Part shown: one piece after another, positions 42,655-50,617 of the stretch | Layout: every line of letters starts with the position of its first letter | How positions within the stretch are numbered: the first letter of the stretch is position 1 | DNA from: Streptosporangium canum | GTDB taxonomy: Bacteria; Actinomycetota; Actinomycetes; Streptosporangiales; Streptosporangiaceae | NCBI RefSeq assembly: GCF_900113865.1 | Contig: NZ_FOQY01000003.1 | Location: forward strand, 409,972 to 473,971 | Reading direction: 5' to 3' | Length of the DNA stretch: 64,000 nt | The notes under the pieces: model-generated | Databases searched by the model: none | What the model saw: only the letters and a program-made list of their open reading frames with translations | Told to the model about the DNA's origin: nothing | Position numbers and translations under genes: made by a program

Positions 42655-43954
42655 GCACCTGGCGGTCCTGGCCACGGCGCTCATGCTCGGCACCGGACTG
42701 GCCGCGTGCGGGTCGGACGGCGCGGGATCCTCCGACGGCAAGACCACGATCACCTTCTGGGACGACAACGGCGGCCCCGCCCGCACCCCGGTGTGGCAGC
42801 ACATCATCGCCGAGTTCCAGAAGGCGAACCCGACGATCACCGTCAAGTACGTCGGCATCCCGATCGCCCAGGTGCAGCAGAAGTACGACACCGCCATCGC
42901 CGGCGGCGGCCTGCCCGACGTGGGCGGCGTCTCCACCGCGATGCTGTCCAGCCTGGTGGCGCAGAAGGCGCTGGAGCCGCTGGACGGCCGGATCTCCGGC
43001 GGGGCGCTGAACGGCGCCCTGAACGACCAGGTCGTCACGTCCGTCAAGGCCACCGTGCCCGACGGCAAGACCTACATGGTGCCGATGTCCACCAACATGG
43101 GGGTGTTCTGGTACCGGACGGACTGGTTCAAGGAGGCCGGGCTTGAGCCGCCCCGGAACTGGGGTGATTTCTTCGCCGCGACCGAGAAGCTGACCGACAC
43201 CGCCAAGAACCGCTACGGCTTCACCATCCGCGGCGGCGCGGGCTCGATCGCGCAGATGATGGAGGTGGTGTACGGCCAGTCCGGCATCACCGAGATCTTC
43301 GACGCCTCCGGCAAGGCGACGATCAACGATCCGAGGAACACGGCGGCACTGGAGAAGCTGGCCGGGCTCTACAAGAAGGTCACCCCCGAGGCGGACGTCA
43401 GCAACGACTACGTGAAGATGGTCGCCCAGTTCGACGGCGGCAACATCGCGATCATGCAGCACAACCTGGGGTCGTTCAACGACCACGTCAAGACGCTGGG
43501 CAAGGACAAGGTGGCGGCCATGGCCGTGCCCAAGTCCGACGACGGCGTCCAGGCGATCCTGTCGAACCCCGTCGCGGGGATCGGCCTGTTCGCCAGCGGC
43601 GAGAAGAAGGACGCCGCCTACAAGTTCGCCGAGTTCGCCGCCTCCAAGGCGATGAACAGCTACTGGGCGGAGAAGACCGGCGTGCTCCCGGCCAACACCG
43701 GGGTGAACGGCGAGGCCTGGATCCAAGGGCTGCCGCACATCGCCGAGGCGGTCAAGGTGCTCAACGACCCGGCGACCAAGGTCGTGCAGATGCCGTACTA
43801 CCTGCCGGAGTTCAACGCGATCACCAAGACCGACATGGAGCCGGAGTTCCAGAAGGTCCTGCAGGGCACGCTGCCCGCCCAGGACTTCCTGAACGCGTTC
43901 GCGGCCAAGCTGACCGAGGCGCAGGCCTCCTACAAGGAGCGCAACGGCGGCTGA
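42638..43954 (+). CDS. Carbohydrate ABC transporter substrate-binding lipoprotein
   Basis: Extracellular sugar-binding lipoprotein of 438 residues (SBP_bac_1 class). Signal peptide with lipobox LAAC (Cys about residue 24), then ITFWDDNGGPARTPVWQHIIAEF, typical of CUT1 receptors. Later landmarks: PMSTNMGVFWYRTDWFKEAG and the C-terminal hinge region. ATG at 42638 follows TAGGAG. It lies last in the operon rather than first, which is unusual for CUT1 systems. It is followed by a strong terminator. Confidence 0.95.
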   Translation: MTARSKHLAVLATALMLGTGLAACGSDGAGSSDGKTTITFWDDNGGPARTPVWQHIIAEFQKANPTITVKYVGIPIAQVQQKYDTAIAGGGLPDVGGVSTAMLSSLVAQKALEPLDGRISGGALNGALNDQVVTSVKATVPDGKTYMVPMSTNMGVFWYRTDWFKEAGLEPPRNWGDFFAATEKLTDTAKNRYGFTIRGGAGSIAQMMEVVYGQSGITEIFDASGKATINDPRNTAALEKLAGLYKKVTPEADVSNDYVKMVAQFDGGNIAIMQHNLGSFNDHVKTLGKDKVAAMAVPKSDDGVQAILSNPVAGIGLFASGEKKDAAYKFAEFAASKAMNSYWAEKTGVLPANTGVNGEAWIQGLPHIAEAVKVLNDPATKVVQMPYYLPEFNAITKTDMEPEFQKVLQGTLPAQDFLNAFAAKLTEAQASYKERNGG

Positions 43955-43970
43955 GCCGCACCCCCGCCGC

Positions 43971-44003
43971 GGGCGCCCCCGTCCCCTGACTACGGGGGCG
44001 CCC
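43971..44003 (+). terminator. Strong terminator hairpin after the binding-protein gene
   Basis: GGGCGCCCCCGT (43971-43982) pairs perfectly with ACGGGGGCGCCC (43992-44003), nine-base loop, 17 bases after the stop codon. No T run, as is common in actinomycetes. Confidence 0.8.
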
Positions 44004-44007
44004 GACG

Positions 44008-44085
44008 ACACCCGGAAGGCTCTCGGGGGCCGTACACCCGGAAGGCTCTCGGGGGCCGTACACCCGGAAGGCTCTCGGGGGCCGT
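44008..44085. repeat. Three exact tandem copies of a 26-base unit
   Basis: The unit starting ACACCCGGAAGGCTCTCGGG recurs at 44008, 44034 and 44060 without change. Each unit can form a small stem (CCCG with CGGG; GGC with GCC). They lie between the terminator and the pectate lyase remnant. No spacers, so not CRISPR; recent slippage or a hairpin cluster. Confidence 0.88.
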
Positions 44086-44124
44086 ACGGAGCCTCCCTCC
44101 CACCTGACCTGCGGAGGAATCCCC

Positions 44125-44690
44125 ATGAAACGAACCGTCACGGAACGGGCCGTCGCGCTCACCGCCGCCCTGTCCCTGGCAGTCCTCGCCGCGCCACCCG
44201 CCTCGGCGGCCCCGGCGACCTCGACCGCGCGGGCCGTGTCGGCCCACGGCCTCGACCTCGGCCGCCAGACCCTGCCCGCCGGCGACGGCTGGGCCGCCGA
44301 GGGCCCCGGCACCACCGGCGGCGCGTCCGCTCCGGCCGCGAACACGCACACCGTCTCCACCCGGGCCGGGCTGGCCGCCGCGCTGGCCGCCCCCTCCCCG
44401 AAGATCATCTATGTCCGGGGGACCATCGCCCCCGACCGGACCTGCGCCGACTACGCGGCGGGCGGCTACACCCTGGCCGGCTACCTCTGGAACTCCCTCT
44501 CCGGGGGAACGTGCTGCGCGTCGGCGGCAGGGTCACCCCGGTCGACCTGGTCGCCGCCCATAACGCGGCCAACGACCCCGACCTCGGCGCGGACGCGGGC
44601 TGGACCCCCACCCTGCACACCGGGATCGACCCGGCGGAGTCGGTCCGCCTGTCGGTGTCGCGGCACGCGGGAGCCGGTCACGCGCGCTAG
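44125..44690 (+). pseudogene. Pectate lyase (polysaccharide lyase family 1) gene with internal deletion and frameshift
   Basis: The N-terminus is intact: ATG after GCGGAGGAA, signal peptide (LAVLAAPPASAAP), then LPAGDGWAAEGPGTTGGASA, VSTRAGLAAALAA, PKIIYVRGTIA and CADYAAGGYTLAGYL, as at the start of PL1 pectate lyases. After about residue 122 the text jumps to the C-terminal end: NSLSGG and, one frame away, NVLRVGGRVTPVDLVAAHNA and DAGWTPTLH, ending at TAG 44688. The central 250 or so residues with the catalytic helix are gone. The frame change falls in a run of five G at 44503-44507; a sixth G would restore it. Normal length is about 430 residues. It once would have released galacturonate oligomers for the locus beside it. 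Confidence 0.85.
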
Positions 44691-44925
44691 CCCCGCATTC
44701 CGCACGTGACCCTCATCGACCTGGGGTGATTACCCGCCGCGCTGGCTCAGATATAGCTACTGACCTGCAACGATGCGGCACGTGCGGAAAACGGGGTGAG
44801 CCGTACCCGGATCCGCGGGCCTGACCGCGCCCTGGAAACCGGACCACAGCTGGAATCGGGTCCGCGGGCCTGACCGGGCGTCCCGCAGGCATGGCCGGCC
44901 GATGGGCGGCCGGCCGGAGGGCCGG

Positions 44926-45225
44926 TCAGGCCTCGGGGGCCCGGCGGGTCAGGCAGGTCAGGCGAGGTGCCGGCGGCGGCGTCCGGAGGGAGAGTGCGGC
45001 GACGACGACCTTGCGGATCACTATCGTGAGCGCCGCCACGGCGATCGCCGTCCATGTCTGCGCGAGGGAGAGGCGCAGAAGCCCCGCCGCGACGAGGAAG
45101 TCCAGCAACACCGCCATCGCGCCGCCGGGACCGCCGCCGCGCAGCAGGGCGGCGAGCGCCGCGACCAGTCCCATGACGACGGCCAGCACGGCGGCCGTCC
45201 GGACGGCCTCATCCACCGCCGGCAC
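44926..45225 (-). CDS. Small membrane protein, partner of DUF1622-like protein
   Basis: A 99-residue protein with three hydrophobic helices (AAVLAVVMGLVAALAALL, MAVLLDFLVAAGLLRLSL, TWTAIAVAALTIVIRKVVVAAL). Its start overlaps the end of the upstream DUF1622-like gene by 17 bases, so they are co-translated. No family name recognised. Together they may form a small membrane complex of unknown function. Confidence 0.72.
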   Translation of the reverse strand: MPAVDEAVRTAAVLAVVMGLVAALAALLRGGGPGGAMAVLLDFLVAAGLLRLSLAQTWTAIAVAALTIVIRKVVVAALSLRTPPPAPRLTCLTRRAPEA

Positions 45226-45601
45226 CGGGCACGGGACGCGGAGCGGCCTCGGCCACCGTGCGCCCCTCCCGCTCGATCTCCCTGCTCAGGAAGAAGTTCA
45301 GGGCGGTCCTGATGGCGGCGATCGCCGCGAGTTGCCCGATCTGCGTGAAGCTCGGCGAGATGGCCGTGCGCAGCACGTCACCGGCAAGCTGGAACTCCAG
45401 CCCCAGCGCGAGGAACCGCCCCAGGAACAGCCGCACGGCGATGAACCCGTTGGCCCCGCTCCGGCGCGCGGCGACCAGGAGAAACCGCACGAAAGCCGCA
45501 GCCGCCCCGACGAAGATGACGGTCGCGCCGGCCGCCTCCACGAGGCGGACGAGCAGGTCGACGACCTCCCGGAGCGTCTCCTCGGGCAGAAGATCAAGCA
45601 T
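45209..45601 (-). CDS. DUF1622-family membrane protein
   Basis: A 130-residue membrane protein with helices at about residues 18-45 (AAGATVIFVGAAAAFVRFLLVA) and 90-112, and the conserved middle stretch ALGLEFQLAGDVLRTAISPSFTQIGQLAAIAAIRTALNFFLSREIE, which matches the DUF1622 family. Function is unknown. It precedes a second small membrane-protein gene with which it overlaps. Confidence 0.88.
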   Translation of the reverse strand: MLDLLPEETLREVVDLLVRLVEAAGATVIFVGAAAAFVRFLLVAARRSGANGFIAVRLFLGRFLALGLEFQLAGDVLRTAISPSFTQIGQLAAIAAIRTALNFFLSREIEREGRTVAEAAPRPVPGAGGG

Positions 45602-45717
45602 GTGCTGCTGTTACCCGGTGGCCGCGTGCCTAAGCGGGAGCGCCAGGGCTGTCGGCCGGGCGGTCCGTACCACCTCAGCAGGGAAGATCCGGAAATGTCG
45701 CCGGAACACTAGAGGCC

Positions 45718-46182
45718 ATGGCCATGGACTGGACACCACAGGTCGAGACGCTCTGCGCACAACTGACCGAGCACTATGTTTTCCCCGAGGTCGGGGTGGA
45801 GATCGCGGAGATCCTGCGGAAGCGGCTGGCCGCGGGCGCCTACGCCGGGATCTCGGGAGACGAGGAACTCGCCTACGACCTGCAGACCCGCGACCGCGCC
45901 ACGATCGTCGGCGAGCGCACCAAGGGCGGCGCCAATCCCGGCGGCCGCTACTACGTCGGCCCGCACCTGAAGTCGGCCGTCCCCTCGGGGCGCGCCGTCA
46001 ACCCGGTCAGGAACGACAACTGGGAGGGCGTCGGCGTGGCGCCGGACATCGAGGCGACGGCCGAGGAGGCGTTCGGCCGGGCCTACGGCCTGGCGCTGTG
46101 GCACGTCCTCACGCTGGGCGAGGACGGTGCCCGCCGCGCGGTGGCCGCCGAAGCCCGCGAGGCCCTCGCCGCCCTTCAGTGA
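45718..46182 (+). pseudogene. S41-family peptidase with in-frame loss of the catalytic core
   Basis: 154 codons, open throughout. The N-terminus is the helical domain of actinobacterial S41 proteases (VETLCAQLTEHYVFPEVGVEIAEILRKRL, then ISGDEELA). It is joined at once to the last part of the protease domain: RATIVGERTKGGANPGGRYYV and SAVPSGRAVNP, then NWEGVGVAPDIEATAEEAF. The central region of some 150-200 residues, with the catalytic Ser, is missing, without a frameshift. Normal length is above 300. The product could be made but cannot be an active protease. Confidence 0.8.
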
Positions 46183-46317
46183 TCCGGCGGCGTTCCCGGA
46201 CCTTTCCGGTGGGACCGCCGCGCCGGAGACCGGCCGGGAGGCGTCCCCACCGGATCGCGCCGACGCGGCCACGTCGACGCGGGGCTCTCGGCCCAGGACG
46301 CCGCCGGCCCGAGGCCC

Positions 46318-47772
46318 TCAGGCCAGGACGCCGTCGACGCGGCGGGGGATGCCCAACGGGTTGTCCTCGCGCAGTTCGAGCGGGAGCAGCTCGGCGGGCC
46401 AGTCCTGGTAGGCGGTGGGGACCAGCCAGCGGCGGATCGCGGCGGCGCCGACCGAGGTGTGGGCGGCTGCCGTACTGGCGGGCCAGGGGCCGCCGTGGTG
46501 CATCGCCCAGCGGACGGCGACCCCGGTCGGCCAGCCGTTCCAGATCAGCCGACCCGCCTTCCTGAGCAGCGCCCCGGCGATCTCCCGCGCCTCCTCCGGG
46601 TCCGTCGCGTGAACCGTCGCGGTGAGCGAGCCCTCAAGGCGGTCCAGTACGGCGGGCAGCTCCGCCGGGTCGGCGTAGGTCACCACGACCGCGGCCGGTC
46701 CGAAGCACTCCTCGGCCAGGGCGGGAAGGTCCGCGGCGAACGTCGCGAGGTCGGTGGTGAACACCTGGGGCGTCACCGCGAACGCGCCCTCGCCGGCCCG
46801 CCCCTCGGCCAGCGGGGTGAGCTTGCCGAGCCGGGCCAGCCCGTGCAGGAACCCGTCCCGGATCCGCTCGGTCAGCATCGCGCCGCCCGTGGTCGCGGCG
46901 ACCGCCTCGGCGAGGGAGGTCAGCAGCTCGACGTCGTCGGGCACGAACAGCAGGCCGGGATTGGTGCAGAACTGGCCGGTGCCGAGGGTCAGCGAGGCGG
47001 CGAACCCCTGGGCGAGACCCTCGCGACGGGCCGAGGGCAGCACGACCACGGGGTTGACGCTGCCCAGCTCGCCGTAGAACGGGATGGGGTCGGGACGCTC
47101 GTCGATCAGTGCCTGGACGGCCTTGCCGCCGGGGATGGATCCGGTGAACCCGACGGCCGCCACGGCCGGATGCCCGGCCAGCCGCCTGCCCGCGTCGAAC
47201 CCCCGGACCAGGCCGAGGAGCGCGGGGTCGGGCAGGGCGCTCTGAATGACCTTCTGGGACAGCTCCGACGTGCGGGGGTGCCCGTCGTGGGCCTTCACCA
47301 CCACCGGGCAGCCGGCGGCCAGGGCGGAGGCGGTGTCGCCGCCCGCCACCGAGAAGGCGAACGGGAAGTTGCTCGCCGCGAAGACGCCGACGACGCCGGG
47401 CAGCGGGTGGTTCATCCGGCGCAGGTCGGGGACCGGCGGCTCGGCGGTCGCATGGTCGATCACCGCCTCGACATGGCCGCCGTCCCGCAGCACCCCGGCG
47501 AAGAGCCGGAACTGCCCGGCGGCCCGGCCGACCTCGCCGCGCAGCCGTACCTCGCCGAGCGCCGTCTCGGCGTCGGCCGTCCGCCACAGGTCCTCGGCGT
47601 TCTCCTCCAGCGCCGCGGCGACCGCGTCGAGCACGGCGGCCCGGTCGGCGGAGCGCCAGGCCGGGCCGGCGGCGTGCGCGGCCAGGACGACGGCGTCCAC
47701 CTCCCCGTCCGAGGTGGGGGCGACGGGATCGCCGACGGACTCGCCGGTCCGGGGGTCATATGAATGGATCAA
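46318..47772 (-). CDS. NADP-type aldehyde dehydrogenase, probable alpha-ketoglutarate semialdehyde dehydrogenase
   Basis: A 484-residue aldehyde dehydrogenase of the subgroup that oxidises alpha-ketoglutarate semialdehyde (2,5-dioxovalerate). Seen: VFAASNFPFAFSVAGGDTASALAAGCPVVVKAH, VGFTGSIPGGKAV (cofactor loop), FYGELGSVNPVVVLP with the general-base Glu, and the nucleophile Cys in GTGQFCTNPGL. It supplies the step after kdgD. Start: TTG 47772 is preceded by AAAGG; GTG 47790 is an in-frame alternative. A LacI-type palindrome lies upstream but differs from the sites near lacI. Confidence 0.85.
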   Translation of the reverse strand: MIHSYDPRTGESVGDPVAPTSDGEVDAVVLAAHAAGPAWRSADRAAVLDAVAAALEENAEDLWRTADAETALGEVRLRGEVGRAAGQFRLFAGVLRDGGHVEAVIDHATAEPPVPDLRRMNHPLPGVVGVFAASNFPFAFSVAGGDTASALAAGCPVVVKAHDGHPRTSELSQKVIQSALPDPALLGLVRGFDAGRRLAGHPAVAAVGFTGSIPGGKAVQALIDERPDPIPFYGELGSVNPVVVLPSARREGLAQGFAASLTLGTGQFCTNPGLLFVPDDVELLTSLAEAVAATTGGAMLTERIRDGFLHGLARLGKLTPLAEGRAGEGAFAVTPQVFTTDLATFAADLPALAEECFGPAAVVVTYADPAELPAVLDRLEGSLTATVHATDPEEAREIAGALLRKAGRLIWNGWPTGVAVRWAMHHGGPWPASTAAAHTSVGAAAIRRWLVPTAYQDWPAELLPLELREDNPLGIPRRVDGVLA

Positions 47773-47831
47773 CGGAAAGCCTTTCGTCACCTGGGGCGGC
47801 CCACTGGGAGCCGCGGAAGCCACTCTCCTAC

Positions 47832-47845
47832 GGTAAGCGCTTTCC
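47832..47845. promoter_or_regulatory. LacI-type operator upstream of the aldehyde dehydrogenase
   Basis: GGTAAGCGCTTTCC has a perfect AAGCGCTT core with one mismatched pair outside. It lies 60 bases before the TTG start. The half-sites differ from TGCAACCGGTTGCA, so another LacI-family protein should act here. Confidence 0.6.
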
Positions 47846-47860
47846 AAAACAGGGGCCATC

Positions 47861-48016
47861 CCAGGATCCAGTAGTGGCAGCGACCGGCGCGCCCTGTCGG
47901 CTCTGTTCTGGTCCCATCTGAACCTGTACGGCAAGTTCGAGCTCGACATGAGCAAACAGCTCGCCCTCGGGCCGAGGCCGGGCACTGAGGGTCAACAGTC
48001 AGCTGGTCCGCTCTGA
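47861..48016 (+). pseudogene. C-terminal fragment, possibly of a Tn3-family transposase
   Basis: An open frame without a start, ending at TGA 48014-48016. The peptide RRALSALFWSHLNLYGKFELDM resembles the closing segment of some actinobacterial Tn3-type transposases (a Leu-Ser-x-Leu-Phe-Trp, then N-x-Y-G-x-F-x-L-D-M pattern). Upstream bases turn into the aldehyde dehydrogenase promoter, so the rest is gone. The family call is from memory and moderate at best. Confidence 0.4.
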
Positions 48017-48030
48017 GCGACAAACGATCT

Positions 48031-48067
48031 CAGGGGGTGGCCCGCGCCGGGCGCGGGCCACCCCCTG
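48031..48067. terminator. Very strong palindromic hairpin
   Basis: CAGGGGGTGGCCCGCGC (48031-48047) pairs perfectly over 17 bases with 48051-48067 around a three-base loop. It lies 15 bases after the transposase-like fragment stop and downstream of the YdeI-like gene on the other strand. Probably a bidirectional terminator. Confidence 0.72.
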
Positions 48068-48223
48068 GTGCTTACGGGCCGGTCTGGGTGAGCGCGACAA
48101 TGACGTGGCGCATGCCGATGACGGGTTCTTGGGGGGCTGGGTAAGGTTCCGGGTCTGGCCGAACGCCGAGCCGCCATGTGCGTGGGCTTGGAGGAGCGAG
48201 GCGGGAGAGGAGTGGTCCGGCGT

Positions 48224-48829
48224 TCAACTGCCGAGGGCGCGCTTTTGTGGGTGGATCGTCTCGCCGCGGGCGAGCATGTCAACGAACTGGGCGATATGGC
48301 GGGCTCGGGTCTCGGCGCGTTTGGCGTTCGTGATCCGATAGAGAACGGCGTAGCGGTTTTGGGAGGTGAGGATGTCGAACATCGCTTGTGCCCGGGGTTT
48401 CGCGGCCAATGCGGCGGCCAGGTCGGCTGGTACCTCGATGCCGGCTTGTCCCGCGTAGGCCGCGTCCCAGCGGCCGTCGGCCTTGGCGCGTTCGACCTCG
48501 GTCATTCCGGCCGGATGCATCCGGCCCTCGTTGATCAGACGGGTGACAATGGAAACGTTCCGCGCTGACCAGGGACTTTGCCTTCCGCGAGGGGTGAAGC
48601 GCCGGCAGAAGGTGATCTCATCCCGCCGTCGTAGCCGACCATCGATCCAGCCGTGGCACAGGGCTTCGTCGAGCGCCTGGTCATAGGTCAGGCTGGTGGG
48701 CCGGGTCGTGTTCTGCTTGGCGAGGACCAGCCACACCCCTGCCGAGCTGTCGTGGTGCCTGCCGAGCCACTCCCGCCAGGCTCGGGCATCGGTAACGGTC
48801 AGTTCCAGTAGTTCGTCGCTCATCGTCAT
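48224..48829 (-). CDS. YdeI/OmpD-associated-family protein
   Basis: A 201-residue soluble protein. The landmark blocks are ARAWREWLGRHHDSSAGVWLVLAKQ, SLTYDQALDEALCHGWIDG and the FTPRGRQSPWSARNVSIVTRLINEGRM stretch, then a C-terminal helical domain ending in ETRARHIAQFVDMLARGETIHP. These are typical of the YdeI/bacteriocin-protection (DUF1801-like/OmdA) family, whose function is unclear. The start is one of two ATGs two codons apart (48829 or 48823). Confidence 0.88.
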   Translation of the reverse strand: MTMSDELLELTVTDARAWREWLGRHHDSSAGVWLVLAKQNTTRPTSLTYDQALDEALCHGWIDGRLRRRDEITFCRRFTPRGRQSPWSARNVSIVTRLINEGRMHPAGMTEVERAKADGRWDAAYAGQAGIEVPADLAAALAAKPRAQAMFDILTSQNRYAVLYRITNAKRAETRARHIAQFVDMLARGETIHPQKRALGS

Positions 48830-48999
48830 GTGCCCCTGATGATCATCAAAGGGATGGTTGTCGGCGGTCACCCGAAGGTGGGATCCCAGGACGGGGGCCT
48901 GCCGGAAGTGGCGGTGGATCGGTCAGCGGTGGAGCCGGCCGATCACGTCCTTCGCCGCGTCGCCACCGCGTCCTCTGGACGGATGACGCCCGCCCGCCT

Positions 49000-49449
49000 T
49001 CACCAGGTCTTGCCGGCCTGCTCCCGGATCGTGTGGTTGATCCGGTTGAAGAAGTTGGTGATCGCGATATTCAGGATGATCGCGGACATCTGGTTCTCGT
49101 CGAAGTAGGTGGCAGCAGCGTCCCAGATCTCGTCGGTCACACCCGGCGCGCCGTCCTGGATCCGGGTGGCGGCCTCGGTCAGCGCGAGCGCTGCCCGCTC
49201 CTCCTCGGTGAAGAACGGGGTCTCGCGCCAGGTGACCACGTTGTGCAGCCGCTCCTCGGTCTCTCCATGCTTCTTCGCCGACTGGACGCCGGCGAACACA
49301 CACGGGCTGCAGCCGTTGATCTGGCTGGCCCGCAGATGGACCAGCTCGAGCACGAGCGGGTCGACGCCACCGGCGTGAATCGCCTTGTGGAGATGCTGGA
49401 TCGCTGTGATCACGTCGGGATTCGCCACGCTCTTCATGCGTGCTTCCAT
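49000..49449 (-). CDS. AhpD-like carboxymuconolactone decarboxylase-family protein
   Basis: A 149-residue alkylhydroperoxidase-D-like protein. The redox pair is in QINGCSPCVFAGVQSAKKHGE (Cys-x2-Cys followed by His), as in AhpD; then LALTEAATRI and AAILNIAITNFFNRINHT (family helix). Its role is probably peroxide reduction or thiol redox exchange. ATG at 49449 follows AGGA. It is divergent from a WYL regulator 173 bases away, its likely controller. Confidence 0.9.
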   Translation of the reverse strand: MEARMKSVANPDVITAIQHLHKAIHAGGVDPLVLELVHLRASQINGCSPCVFAGVQSAKKHGETEERLHNVVTWRETPFFTEEERAALALTEAATRIQDGAPGVTDEIWDAAATYFDENQMSAIILNIAITNFFNRINHTIREQAGKTW

Positions 49450-49622
49450 GGGTCCTGCCCCTCGTCGGTTACGTGCGCCCATCCGGGCCCGTCATCTAAC
49501 GCACCTTGGCGGAGATCATCGTCGCCGTAATGGACTTTTCGGCCGAGGAATTCTCGGTCATCGGCGACGTTACGGTATGACCCGGTCAGAAACGGTCCTG
49601 GTTATCGAGCAGACTGTTAGTC

Positions 49623-50573
49623 ATGGTCAACACCTCGGCGCGGCTGCTGCAGCTGCTGTCTTTGCTGTCAACGCGGCAGTCCTGGACGTGCGCTGATCTG
49701 GCCGCCCAGCTGGGGATCACCGAACGGACGGTTCGCCGGGACATCGCCCGGCTACGTGAACTCGGCTACGGCATCGAATCGGAGATGGGCCCATGGGGCG
49801 GCTACCACCTCGGGCCCGGAACCAGCATTCCGCCACTGATCCTTGACGAGGAGGAGGCCCTCGCGGTCGCTGTCGGGCTGCGCACCGCCGCCTTCAGCGG
49901 AGTCTCCGGCAGCGACCAGGCAGCCCTGTCGGCGCTGCTGAAACTACGCCAGGTGCTGCCGGCCAGGATCGCCGACCGGCTCGGCGAGCTGGACGCCGCG
50001 TTCACCCACACCGCACGACCCGACGACAGCCAGATCTCCCCCGCGCTGCTGCTCGACCTGGCCACCGCGTGCCGGCGAGGCGAACGTACCCAGTTGACCT
50101 ACCGCGACCGGGCCGGAACGACGTCCACCCGCCGAGTGGACCCCCACCGGCTCATCTACACCGGCCGCCGCTGGTATCTCCTCGCCTACGACCTGACGCG
50201 GCAGGACTGGCGCACCTTCCGTACCGATCGCATCATCGATGCCACAGCCACCGGGCAGGCCACTGCCCTGCCCGACCCGCCAGATCCAGCACAGATGGTC
50301 AGCACGGGCATCGCGCTGAGGCCCTACCCGGTGCGGGTGACCATCCGCCTGGCCGTACCGGCCGATGAGGCCCGCAGGCTGGTGCCACCAACGGTCGGCG
50401 TCCACCACCCGGACGGCGATGACGCCACGATCATCGACATCGGCGGGCCAGACGCCGACGGTCTGGCCCGCTACCTGCTCAGCCTCGGCCGACCACTCCG
50501 GATACTGCACCCAGAAGAGGTCCGCCAGGCATTCCTCACCCGCACACAACAACTCCTCAACGACAACCAGTAA
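49623..50573 (+). CDS. WYL-domain transcriptional regulator
   Basis: A 316-residue YafY-type regulator. The N-terminal winged helix reads LLQLLSLLSTRQSWTCADLAAQLGITERTVRRDIARLRELGYGIE, then a linker and the WYL domain with RRWYLLAYDLTRQDWRTFRTDRI (about residues 180-202), the region that binds nucleotide or other ligands. The C-terminal extension is typical. ATG at 49623. It faces the AhpD-like gene, which it probably controls. Confidence 0.93.
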   Translation: MVNTSARLLQLLSLLSTRQSWTCADLAAQLGITERTVRRDIARLRELGYGIESEMGPWGGYHLGPGTSIPPLILDEEEALAVAVGLRTAAFSGVSGSDQAALSALLKLRQVLPARIADRLGELDAAFTHTARPDDSQISPALLLDLATACRRGERTQLTYRDRAGTTSTRRVDPHRLIYTGRRWYLLAYDLTRQDWRTFRTDRIIDATATGQATALPDPPDPAQMVSTGIALRPYPVRVTIRLAVPADEARRLVPPTVGVHHPDGDDATIIDIGGPDADGLARYLLSLGRPLRILHPEEVRQAFLTRTQQLLNDNQ

Positions 50574-50617
50574 CACAAACACCCGCCGATCGCTGACACG
50601 GCTACCTGCAGTGACGG

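Noticed and set aside
44008..44085. Possible CRISPR array
   Set aside because: The repeats are directly adjacent with no spacers and no cas genes are in the window. The 30265 repeats fail for the same reason.
35450..47845. One LacI protein controlling both the sugar operon and the aldehyde dehydrogenase through identical sites
   Set aside because: The site at 47832 has AAGCGCTT half-sites, not TGCAA; only the symmetry type is shared.
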